From Hypsibius dujardini (Eukaryota > Tardigrada > Eutardigrada > Parachela > Hypsibiidae), in contig LRSR01007239.1 of assembly GCA_001579985.1 (NCBI GenBank), forward strand, positions 1 through 25,579: a stretch of DNA of 25,579 bases. Direction: 5' to 3'. Under the pieces are notes generated by a model. That model saw nothing but the letters and a program-made list of their open reading frames with translations. It searched no databases and was not told the origin of the DNA. Positions 1-8,315 of the stretch are shown here, piece by piece. Numbering within the stretch: position 1 is the first letter of the stretch; the number at the start of each line of letters is the position of its first letter. A program made the position numbers and the translations under genes.

Positions 1-339
1 AACGACGGGGTCAACGCTGATTTATTGCACCATATGTACTTGAATTCTTGGATTTAAGACGTTCAACCGCATCGTAAGCCTATAACTTTTCCGCGATTAC
101 GGTTTTGTTGGTAGGGCCTAGGGGCTCTCAAAAAAAATTATTTTCCTTGCCGATAGTTTTGACATTCCATTAGATCACGTATTCCAATTAATTTGCTTTA
201 AACACCTAACCACTTTGATCATTTTTTAAAATACTGCCTCGCTGGGGCGGTCCTGATTCAATCCCAGTTTCTACACGGCATTTTCCTCAATCCCAATTTG
301 GAAAGAATACTACTTTGTAGTACCATGTAGAAAGACAGC
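1..339. other. Left edge, no gene seen
   Basis: No exon, tRNA or clear repeat is recognised here. The composition is mixed. It lies outside the visible arms of the inverted-repeat element that begins near 340, although the arm could extend slightly into it. Confidence 0.5.
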
Positions 340-990
340 GGCTCCGAAAAACTGAAAAATACATCGAACAAGGACACGCGATTGTACACATAGGGCAAAA
401 ATCTCAGGCCGACCGAATTAAAGCCAACTTTTTACCGGTGCCCACCAAAATGGGGTGATCGGAGTTTAAGCCAATTTCGGCCACTGCGTGCAGTTGTTCC
501 TCACATAGTTTGATTCATTGATTTAACACCAGTTTTACGGGAATCATAATTTGGCTAACTTTTGGCCTTCCATCGCAGCTGTGCTTTCTCGCGACTCTCC
601 CTGCCCAGTCGACACCCTTACCGAAAATCCCACTGATCTTTTCGTACAAAATTTTGTTTTCTTCGTGCAATTTGAAAAGTACGCGGACTTTCGTAGGCGT
701 CAAAGGTCGACTCATCATACGTTTTCCGCAAAAAATCAATCAATCAGTCAAGAAGATCGCCCAAACAATTTAAAGTCAATCAATCAATCGATTGAGCATA
801 GACTGCGTGGTCAGCTGTGGTAAAAAACAGTGGCACGCATTGGCCAAAATGGCTCGAACTCCGACTACTCCATTTTGCTGGGCGCCGGTAGAGAGTTGGC
901 TTTAATTCGGTCGGCCTGAGGTTTATGCTACGTGTGTACGACAATCTATGACTTGTGCGTTGTCATAAATGTTCACTATTTGAAAGCCGA
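340..990. mobile_element. Inverted-repeat (fold-back) element D
   Basis: About 340-500 reads as the diverged reverse complement of about 822-990. The best-matching core is CTCAGGCCGACCGAATTAAA at 403-422, which is present inverted at 899-918. Matching blocks continue inward (GGCCACTGCGTGC against GGCCAATGCGTGCC) and outward (GATTGTACACA against GATTGTCGTACACA). The arms differ by substitutions and small indels, so this is an old copy. The roughly 320 bp centre holds a short minus-strand open frame, listed separately. The exact ends and any target-site duplication were not determined. It is seen only once in the window. Confidence 0.6.
515..739 (-). pseudogene. Short open frame inside element D, possible relic of a transposase DNA-binding domain
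   Basis: This 74-codon frame sits between the inverted arms of element D. Residues 14-60 run from TPTKVRVLFKLHEENK to a GRPKVS motif. That order (basic start, an L..LHEE helix, then a GRP-type motif) loosely resembles the helix-turn-helix region of Tc1/mariner-type transposases. No catalytic DDE/D region follows, so it could not encode a working enzyme. The resemblance is a visual impression only. A chance open frame is equally possible. Confidence 0.2.
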
Positions 991-1056
991 ATACGTATAA
1001 AAAAATGAGCACCAGTATGGTCCCCCCTATGGATCCCCTTAGGGAGCGTTGAACAA

Positions 1057-1064
1057 TGACGTCA
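1057..1064. promoter_or_regulatory. CRE palindrome TGACGTCA, copy 1
   Basis: A perfect 8-base CREB/ATF consensus in the left terminal repeat of element E. Whether it is bound is unknown. It lies about 950 bp downstream of the kinase stop codon, so it is not in an obvious promoter position for that gene. Confidence 0.4.
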
Positions 1065-1146
1065 GTGCCATGTAGGGTAAGCGGGGGGGGGGGATTGTAC
1101 TTTGTGACGAGCTCTGACGCTAAGGGGATGGGAATCCAGCCGTGGC

Positions 1147-1154
1147 TGACGTCA
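1147..1154. promoter_or_regulatory. CRE palindrome TGACGTCA, copy 2
   Basis: A perfect consensus 90 bp to the right of copy 1. It sits inside the longer palindrome GCTGACGTCAGC (1145-1156). Confidence 0.4.
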
Positions 1155-1343
1155 GCATATATCGTTCGATTTTTCGCCAATTCCCAGCCTCTGTTGGATC
1201 TGAATGACTTTCTGCGCTCAGATTACGAAGACACCGATGATATGGACATGATTTCTTAATACTTGCTTTCGATCTTGGTTCAGTAAAAGATGTGGTTGCA
1301 ATACTGGATAAGTTTTAGCAGATTTAAGGGGATCGGCTCGAGC

Positions 1344-1351
1344 TGACGTCA
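1344..1351. promoter_or_regulatory. CRE palindrome TGACGTCA, copy 3
   Basis: A perfect consensus in the right arm of element E, the mirror partner of copy 2. Flanking bases CTGACGTCAG are palindromic too. Confidence 0.4.
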
Positions 1352-1435
1352 GTGTTTGAAGAAGAAGGGGGTCTCGGAATTTCTGAGGAGCTTTGACGGA
1401 AGGGAGGGGGAGTAAGGTCGCCTAATATCAGGCGT

Positions 1436-1443
1436 TGACGTCA
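1436..1443. promoter_or_regulatory. CRE palindrome TGACGTCA, copy 4
   Basis: A perfect consensus in the right terminal repeat of element E, the mirror partner of copy 1. Confidence 0.4.
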
Positions 1444-1458
1444 TTGTTGAATGCTCCC

Positions 1459-1921
1459 TTACACTATAGTCATCCCCTTTCCCCAGATAATATAAACTTT
1501 AAAAATCAAGCCAGCTTTATGACATTAATGATATCAATGATATTTGTGCTCTTCAATTTAATTTCATAAGAGATGAACGCTTCAAATTATTAGAAATCTC
1601 AGCTGAAAGTCTCAATTTATTAAGTATGTTATTACAATTAACTTTAATTGAGATTCGCAAGATAGAATTATATCTCTGTACGACCAAAGCAGAAACATTT
1701 TCCATTGAATTTGTAAAATAAAATAGAGAAAAACATATTTTGGCGATCCTCATTTTATATTTCGATAGTATCTAATATTAAACGGTGTTTTGTACCGAAA
1801 TATTAATTAAATCAATGATAAATTAATACAAGCTGAAAAGGGGGTGTCAATAGCAAAAGAAGATGCAAAAGGAATTGAAAAAATGACAATAGTGAAAGGG
1901 GGCGACTGTGGCGGTTTCCTA
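1459..1921. repeat. Dispersed repeat A, copy 1
   Basis: This stretch aligns in the same orientation with 11,812-12,197. Shared landmarks in order are CCCCTTTCCCCA, ATTAGAAAT, TCAGCTG, CATTGAATTTGTA against TATTGAATTTGTA, ATTATATTTCG-type blocks and CAATAGTGAAAGGGGG. Copy 1 is longer by about 85 bp near its right end. The CCCCTTTC near one end and GAAAGGGG near the other suggest short inverted termini. Similarity continues a little beyond them, so the ends are uncertain. No coding capacity is visible. Confidence 0.6.
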
Positions 1922-1952
1922 AAGCAATATTAATGGGAAAAAATGTGCAATT

Positions 1953-1958
1953 TTTAAT
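1953..1958 (-). promoter_or_regulatory. Possible poly(A) signal (ATTAAA) for the kinase gene
   Basis: On the minus strand ATTAAA lies about 60 bases after the predicted kinase stop codon. It is a common variant of AATAAA. No clear downstream U/GU-rich element was verified, and AT-rich DNA produces this hexamer by chance. Confidence 0.25.
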
Positions 1959-2016
1959 ATAAGAGAGTTTTTTCAGTTAAATTCAACTAAATGTAACACA
2001 TTCATTCGGTTAAATA

Positions 2017-2686
2017 TTATTGCACCGAACCCGCGAAGATATTTCCGCACAAGCGTACCTTCCGTTGACGAGTGAGTTCCCGTGTGCCGGCGACCACACC
2101 CGACGACCCCTTCTGCCGATTCTCCGACTGCTGCGATTGCGACGCATTCGGTGGCTGCGAAGACGCCTCCGGCACTAGCGACAGACCCTCATCACTGTCG
2201 TCCAACGAGACGTCTACCGAGTTCTTCTGGATCCGCGGTGAGACCGGACGCATCATCACCGCGGCCGCCGTTGTGCTCTGCTGGCTCAGCTGGCTCGACG
2301 GCGCCCCACTCGGCACGGGGACCCGGAGATTATGCCGTGGCTGCTGCGGGGTCGTCGTCGTCTCCACAATCTGATTGACATGCGGCGTCGAAATGGCGTG
2401 GACCAAGTTGTTGATCGACCGATCCGGGGACACGGGCTTCGACTGGACCGCCGAACGGACCGTCAACTGCACCGCCGAGCTCTGCTGCTTGTGGAGGAGA
2501 CGCAGCTTCTCATTGGGTAGTAAGGAAGGTACGCTGATTTTTTTCTGGAACTCTGCACGCGGTAGGATGGGATGCCGGGTGGGCTCCTTGCGGAAGGAGA
2601 AGGTCTTCCCAATCCAATCGAAGCCAAGCGGTTTCCCGCCCTCCTGGAGAGGATCATTTTCGGCGTTCACTCGGTCGAGAAGGCTC
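2017..2686 (-). CDS. Kinase exon 6 (end of kinase domain and Ser/Gln-rich tail)
   Basis: The acceptor is GCTTTTTAG|GAG, restoring Arg409. The start (RSLLDRVNAE) closes the kinase domain. LGFDWIGKTF follows, and the remaining 200 residues are low-complexity and rich in Ser, Gln, Pro and Thr. Many sites could be phosphorylated. The frame stops at 2017-2019. Thirteen codons earlier there is a good donor (CGGAAG|GTACGC, cut after 2059), so a spliced alternative end is possible. The exon is more GC-rich than its flanks almost to the stop, which favours the unspliced reading. Confidence 0.8.
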
Positions 2687-5600
2687 CTAAAAAGCAGATT
2701 TGTTTTAATAGCACAATTAACATTGAAGCGAATTAAAATAAATTCCATCCCAAGCAAAATAAAATCGATGATCAATTTTGAATCGGCGTTTATGAATTCA
2801 AATTATCAAATGTTTTAGTTTATAAATCTAAACGCACTCGTGCCAAAATTCATTGAAAAGATAAGTATTTAATTACAAACAACCCATGTACTCTTTTTGG
2901 AGCACTTGACACGTATTTTTATCTAAAATCGTCTCTGGCATTAATTCCAAAACTTTTTAATTTTGAATGAAGTTCAGAACATTTAAATACTTTACCTGAA
3001 AGTACTGCGGAGATATTCATAGTCGGGTTCCTCTTGGAAGCGAAGGTTGCGGGCGTAGCGCAGGAAAAGGGTGAACTCTTCCGGGCAATTGGAGCAAATG
3101 TTCTCGGGGGTCTCTTCCGTTTTGCGGGCTTTGATGATGGCGCTCTTCTTGCTGGCGTCCTTCTCGTGAATACCCTGCCAGGGCAGGCGGCCCTTAAGGA
3201 AGTAGACCAGGACGTAGGCAAGGGACTCGAGATCATCGCGAAAGCTCAGGGCGTTGCCGCTGTGCGCCGAAACGGACATGTAACGCGGCGTCCCGGATGG
3301 ACAAACAATGCTGTTCTCGTTGTAGAGGTAGACATTTTTTGCGTGGTCTTTCAGGACTTGGCTCAACCCGAAATCCACAATGTAAATCACTAAGGAAAAA
3401 AATGTGTTTGACGACTTTCGAACTATTCATACAGAATAGTGTTGGCTGAATAAATAAAAATAAATAATTTAGAATAGATAGTATATACATAATAGTAAAT
3501 AATAAATACATGACGATTTGCAATAAAATCTTATAATTTATAAAAAAATTGTGTTCCACTATAACATTATAACTATAAAGAACTTATACTTTCCTGCTAA
3601 GACAAACATTAAAAATAGAAACATTTGTAACACAAGCGGGGCCAAAAAAATTCTGCAATATTTAATACATTTTTTCATTATAATATTTTTTTCATAATTT
3701 CTCCTTCGCTTAACTAAAAAGCCGAGTCAACGTGACCGGCGTTTTTTTCGTGAAACAACTTAATTGGAATTTTTTTTGCTACCCTTTTCGAAACGCTGAA
3801 TGGAGCGAACGTTGAAAAAAGGTGTCTGCAGTTGGACCCTCAACGCTTTTCAACCTATCCAGAAATATCTGGAGCCATGCTGCTGGTTTTCTAAGCGTTA
3901 AAAACATTTTCTGGATTGTGTTTGCAGATTAAGGCAGATCTCGTGCGCTTCCTGATCCTTTTTCTTACCGACAGCTGCCTTAATCACTGTGCCGTTTCCC
4001 CAAGGACCCTTCATTTTCCTTTTGTTTGTTGTGATATCTATTGAAAGGTACTGAGCCATGCCAGGTGGTGCACCTCCCACGGAATTAATTACCCCCGCTT
4101 ATGAAGACAGCTTCTTCCCTCACCACGTCCCTGAGGTCATAATTTCAGTTGCAAGACGTTGGAGGTCTAAGCGGCTGGATATAATTCTCAATCATTTTCT
4201 TCAAAAAATCGATTTCTGCACGTGGTCTTTTAAAAACGTTCAAACAAATATATCTCCACGTAGTCATGTTTGACGTCTGGCTGTATCAGTTTACCTTTCA
4301 CTCAATGACGTGCGCGTTCTTGCCTCCCATCGCAACCAGCTCTTGCATACGAGTATAAATTCACAAATTTATGTCTTTATTTTTAACATAAATTTATCGG
4401 CTAAAGTAATAATTAATAACTAAAATTGCAGTTAACTCAGTCACTAACTTGAGACAATTTTTAAAAGAGAAACCCAGAATGTCTCCGCTTCATATTTTTT
4501 TAATAGAGCTTTAACTATAGTTATTTTCAAAATTAATTGAATTGTTCAGGATATCAGAAAGTTTTCGACAAAATTTCAGAGTTGGGAAAACATTGGACCA
4601 TTCCTTTTCCCCCGAATTTTGACCGTAAAAACTTCATTTCTGCAGAATGATTTAATTTAAAAAATAATATTATTATTATCTTCATCCCTCTCAAAAATCA
4701 ATTCAAAATAGTCTGGCACTACCAGACTCTTTTTTGGATGTCAGGGGGCGGAACTATGATTCATTCTAGAAAATTACTCCTAAGTTTCCGGTTGGGCACG
4801 CAATGACCAGTAGCTCCGCTCCCCGGACGTCTGCTCATGTTAATCAATTTCAAATTGAGTTTTGAGCATGGAAATGCCAAAATTCTTTTAATTTTCAAAA
4901 TTTTCCAAAATAATAGTTTTTACAGCCAAAAATAGAAAAAATAGAACCTTCCAGTGTTTTCCAAATTTTTAGAATTCCGTCAAAAAGCAGTCATGGTCGA
5001 TGAAATTAATTTTGAAAATCGTCATAATTATAGTTCTATTAATAAAAGAAAGCGGAGAGATTTCGGGTTCCCCCTCTCAAAATCGTCCCAAGTAAGATTA
5101 GCTGGCAAATTATAGTCTTTTTTTGTAGTTTTTTTCCAGTTACTTAAATTCTTAATAAGTGAAGCTTTTAATTTATCAGAAGCTTAAAAATCAAAAATAA
5201 AAGCTTGTTTTATTTTTGGTTTCATTTCGTTTTATTTTTTTAACTAATTTAGTCATGCCATCGCTGCTCAGTGACATTGCCTCGATCGTTCCGTAATGAG
5301 CTCTCTTTGACGTACCGGTATCGAGACCTTCATTCGGCAGGCCGATCAGAAAGTTCTCCCCCTTTACGTCGCCGTGGACGACGCCGCGCGAATGCAGGTA
5401 GTGCAGCCGGTCGAAAGCCTGAAGGGTGATGAGCAAGACGGTACGCAGGGTGAATTTCCGTTTCATCGACTCAAACACATCGTCCAGGGATGGTCCCAGC
5501 AGATCCATCACCTGCAAGGAAATCCATGGCCATAATTACAGATCTTCCCTCTTGTTGTAAAGGGTGAAATGGGAAATCAGAGTTCAGACTGTTCAAATTA

Positions 5601-8315
5601 GACGCGATTTCTTCGCCTTTCCTATCATCCTGTCACGTGCCCTTGTTCGCATGAGTTTTTGCCGATTACTAACTAGTACGAGAAAGCAATAATTTTAAGA
5701 GGGGAAAGCACACATCAAATTCTTTCGCGTTACGCAGATATCGATGATGCGGTGTGTCTTTTTCGCCCTCTGTATGCTTACAATTTACTCAATGGCATGT
5801 TGCTGCTGATTATAGTTAATACCGGTGATTCTGGGTACAGTAAACGTATGTACACACGAAGAAGAAGAATCTCATTCCGGAAAAATTAATTTCACGAGAT
5901 ATTTTGTTCCACTGAAAAATAATACCCAACGTCCGGGCACAAAAATATATGGGCTACCTTCACCGGTAATAGTATTACTACTCAACTGAATGACACCAAT
6001 ACCGTAGGGAATCTTCCCAGTCATTTAATTGGCAACACCAACTCTGAGCACTATATCGCACACCGAAACCGTTGCGTATATCCAGTAATAATAAATTCCC
6101 GTAACAATATTAAAATGCCGCAATGAGAGGGGTAAAAGTTTTATATTTGTTATAATCAAATAATATTTCACAACTTTCACTGTACATTCCCGTCCGGATT
6201 CTAAAAACACAGCTAATGTCTACAGTAAAAGCATGTACTGTATTTGTCACAATTTTGAAATACCGGGCAAAATATTCAGTCAGTAGGGAGTTTCCTGCAG
6301 CTTAACACCTGCAATTTCAAAACTATAACTCAAAATATGTTAAATTTGAGACACAGACAGAGATAGAGACAGAGACAGAGACAATAAAAAGTGCCACAGA
6401 CACAGACACAGACACAGACACAGACAAAGACACAAACACAGACATAAGCATAAACACAGACACAGAGATAGACACAGACACTCCTCCTTCCTCCTCCACC
6501 GGTCACGTAGTTATGGGGATATCTACCCACATTTTAAACAACCCCAATCGGAAGTAAATAAATACATTCAATAGCTTTCAAATGCTCACGAAAACATGGG
6601 CTCATTCCGATCGCGTGATCTGACACGGCAGATGTGGGAGAGGTCATTACCGGATCGACATCCCCCCCCCGCATGGAAGGCCAGGGACCAATATACACCG
6701 GAAGTACCCGGTATTGACGGCCATTAAGCAAGATGTATATCCATATTTCTGTCCCGGTGTCCACCGTCTCGCAGAGGCCGATATACAGCAATACGATAAT
6801 TAAATTCCCATGTTTTCCATTACCGCTCGCGTCTATTTCTATTAAATTAGGACCGTCTACGTGCGCCGGCTGGTATAACGAACACGGGAAAACAGTAATC
6901 CATGCCACCGCGGTTTTCATGAAAATGTGTTCCGCTCTTCGTCCCGACTGACGACCGTCGTCTGATCCGATCAAATTTCTTACTCGGCTTCCCGAATTAA
7001 GGTCACATGTCTTCGTTATTTTTGAAATTGTTCGTTTTTAGTTTCCCACATGTTTTCATGTTGATTGCTCTATTACTTAATTTCTGTAGGTTTCAATCTT
7101 TCCTTCTTTCACGCATGTTTTTTTTAATTTTTTTAAATTAATTATTTGTTTCCATGTTTTATATTTTAGTTTTAAATTGGTTATTTGTTTCCATAAAATA
7201 GTTAACTTATTAATGAACTATTTGTTACCATAAAAAATATAATTTATATGTTCCACGTATTTTTTGTAAGGACCTACCAGAGCGTTGTGCATAATTCCAC
7301 AGAGGCCGTAGTAGTAGCAGCGGGGTATGCCGGAGGAATCACCGAGAATACTGTAGATATTGTACTCCGCCGAGAGGTGACGCATGCCGTTGTGGTTGAC
7401 CGGTTCGATCTTTACCGCGAATTTCTTGGCCGACATCGATTTATGATCTAACGAAGCGAGCCGGCGACAGAGGGAGGAAAAACAAGACATGGGAGTGAGT
7501 AAGTACGTGCGGAAACGCTGATAAACGGTAATTTGAAAAAAGGTCACGAGCATGATGGTTGGGGTCGCTCTTGGGTGAATGTGGTGTTCAACGGAGCATG
7601 CCAGTTAAGTGTGTACTTACATCCGAACCGCACTTCGCCGAAGCCGCCCTTGGCGAACGGCTCTCCAATTACGAACCAAATACCCACATGCTGGCCGAAC
7701 AGCTTGTCAACATGGTTCTCCTTATCATGGGAGACCTGCAGTTGGACGGGATGCTGCCGGTGGAGCTCAGACCAGAGACCTGGCGAATTCCGAAACCAAA
7801 GCAAATATTCTAAACCTCTATAGTCACCAGGACAGTCACCAGGACAGACACAAACACAACTCAGACACAGGCACAGACAAAAATGACGCAAACACAGACA
7901 CAGACACAGACACACGGACAGTGTCTTATTCAACAGATGTGCATACCCACTCAGAGGCCCAGACAGCCCTCCGAGGTAAACCATTCCATAATTGGACATG
8001 GGGCATACCTGAATTCGCCGTATTGTAATCCGACACGAGGTTACCCCCACTCTTCCAGCGAGTAAATGTCCCGTCTTTAATCGCCTCCTTTAATGTCCGC
8101 CAGCCCAGGAGCCTGCGTGCCGGCGACCTTTGCGAGAAGTTATGAAACGGCGAACCCCCTCCCGATGGCATCTTCATTGGACTATTCAGAGGACTCCCGT
8201 TCGCCGGCGACATCCACACCCCACGCGGAGTCTGGATGTTGTTGTTGTTGTTGTTATTGTTGTTCCCATTATGGCGACTCTTCGAGGTGTTGCGCGTCCG
8301 TGAGGTGTAGGACAT
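2017..8315 (-). CDS. Casein kinase 1 family serine/threonine kinase, six exons, 631 residues
   Basis: The coding exons on the minus strand, 5' to 3', are 8315-8009, 7779-7621, 7447-7278, 5511-5316, 3389-2996 and 2686-2017. All junctions are GT-AG and join in phase to 1,896 bases including the stop. Residues 1-135 are a Ser/Asn-rich extension. The kinase domain covers about 137-420. It has a glycine loop (GEPFAKGGFGEV, 141-152), Lys168 in FAVKIE, Glu183, LLGPSL (216-221), the catalytic loop HGDVKGEN (258-265, Asp260, Lys262, Asn265), DFG (283-285), GTPRYMSVSAHSG in place of the usual CK1 GTARYASINTHLG, and RDDLESL with LPWQG. These last motifs are diagnostic of CK1. Residues 421-631 form a Ser/Gln/Pro-rich tail. 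All catalytic residues are present, so an active kinase is expected; substrates are unknown. HGD replaces the usual HRD. The match could be to TTBK-like or to a divergent CK1 subgroup; the family is certain, the subgroup is not. Confidence 0.9.
2687..2995 (-). other. Kinase intron 5
   Basis: A 309 bp AT-rich intron with GTAAAG donor and CTTTTTAG acceptor. No repeat or conserved block is seen in it. Confidence 0.8.
2996..3389 (-). CDS. Kinase exon 5 (activation segment and C-lobe)
   Basis: The acceptor is TTTTCCTTAG|TG and the donor is TTCAG|GTAAAG, phase 2. It starts at VIYIVDFGL, carries the metal-binding Asp283, and continues through GTPRYMSVSAHSG, RDDLESLAYVLVYFLKG and LPWQG to EEPDYEYLRSTF, matching the CK1 C-lobe over its whole length. 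Confidence 0.92.
3390..5315 (-). other. Kinase intron 4
   Basis: A 1,926 bp intron. It holds the inverted-repeat element C1 (about 4,435-5,100). Around 3,900-4,270 there is less AT-rich DNA with short open frames on both strands. No protein family was recognised there, and it may be a decayed repeat. Confidence 0.75.
4435..5100. mobile_element. Inverted-repeat element C, copy 1
   Basis: The left arm (about 4,435-4,545) is the diverged reverse complement of the right arm (about 5,000-5,100). ACTTGAGACAATTTTTAAAAG pairs with ACTTGGGACGATTTTGAGAG, and TGTCTCCGCTTC pairs with the complement of the 5,051-5,061 block. The internal part shares further blocks with 13,710-14,400 (GTTGGGAAAAC, GTAGCTCCGC, ATCATAATTATAGCTC-type). 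No coding frame is visible. It is inserted in kinase intron 4, with no effect on exon frames. Confidence 0.6.
5316..5511 (-). CDS. Kinase exon 4 (hinge and catalytic loop)
   Basis: The acceptor is TTTCCTTGCAG|GTG and the donor is GATACCG|GTACGT, phase 1. It encodes VMDLLGPSLDDVFE, directly continuing NAL of exon 3 to give the CK1 hallmark NALVMDLLGPSL. It then encodes HSRGVVHGDVKGENFLIG, with catalytic Asp260. Intron 3 before it is 1,766 bp. Confidence 0.9.
5512..7277 (-). other. Kinase intron 3
   Basis: A 1,766 bp intron. It holds a hexanucleotide-type repeat (about 6,350-6,482), a 9-base C run near 6,661-6,669 and an unexplained 146-codon minus-strand open frame (6,534-6,974). Confidence 0.75.
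6350..6482. repeat. (CAGACA)n-type degenerate simple repeat in kinase intron 3
   Basis: The unit CACAGA is repeated with variants (GAGACA, AAACACA, GATAGA). The purest part is about 6,395-6,425. The plus strand has CAC every six bases. The kinase pre-mRNA would carry the complement, (TGTCTG)n. Confidence 0.85.
7278..7447 (-). CDS. Kinase exon 3 (catalytic Lys and helix C)
   Basis: The acceptor is TCGTTAG|AT, restoring a Tyr codon across the junction. The donor is GCTCTG|GTAGGT, phase 0. It encodes FAVKIEP with the ATP-anchoring Lys168, then SAEYNIY with the helix-C Glu183, and GIPRCYYYG, a CK1-like strand. Intron 2 is 173 bp. Confidence 0.88.
7621..7779 (-). CDS. Kinase exon 2 (glycine-rich loop)
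   Basis: The acceptor is TTCGCCAG and the donor is GGAT|GTAAGT, phase 1 in and phase 1 out. It carries residues 103-156 and ends within the ATP-binding loop (GGFGEVRFG). Intron 1 before it (7780-8008) holds a (CAGACA)-type repeat. Confidence 0.85.
7836..7921. repeat. (CAGACA)n-type repeat in kinase intron 1
   Basis: It begins with two copies of GTCACCAGGACA and passes into ACACAGACACAGACACAGAC. The unit and orientation are the same as those of the arrays in kinase intron 3 and in intron 1 of the RNA-binding gene. Confidence 0.85.
8009..8315 (-). CDS. Kinase exon 1
   Basis: Encodes residues 1-103 (first base of the split codon). The start ATG at 8315 has a good context (CAACAAAATGTCC). It follows a CAA-rich leader. 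A run of nine Asn is encoded by AAC/AAT repeats at residues 18-26. The rest is rich in Ser, Gly, Pro and Asn and has no known domain. The donor is TTCAG|GTATGC, phase 1. An exon further upstream that contains only 5' UTR cannot be excluded. Confidence 0.75.
8231..8258. repeat. Trinucleotide run encoding poly-Asn in the kinase
   Basis: A TTG/TTA run on the plus strand, read as AAC/AAT on the coding strand, gives the Asn run at residues 18-26. A second CAA-rich run lies just upstream of the start codon at about 8,319-8,345. Confidence 0.85.

Larger units (their letters stand above)
1042..1458. mobile_element. Inverted-repeat element E with four CRE palindromes
   Basis: The left end (1042-1069, starting GGGAGCGTTGAACAATGACG) matches the reverse complement of the right end (1431-1458) at about 24 of 28 positions. 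Four perfect TGACGTCA palindromes lie at 1057, 1147, 1344 and 1436. The left pair is 90 bp apart and the right pair 92 bp apart, so the element is mirrored even though most of the sequence between has decayed. An 11-base G run is at 1083-1093. No coding frame is credible. It abuts repeat A1 on its right and nearly abuts element D on its left. Confidence 0.55.

Noticed and set aside
923-1180. 85-codon minus frame with a hydrophobic stretch
   Set aside because: It spans the boundary between elements D and E, so it is assembled from two unrelated repeats.
2072-2818. Plus-strand frames of 62-147 codons opposite kinase exon 6
   Set aside because: Antisense shadows of a real GC-rich exon. The minus frame joins in phase to the CK1 domain.
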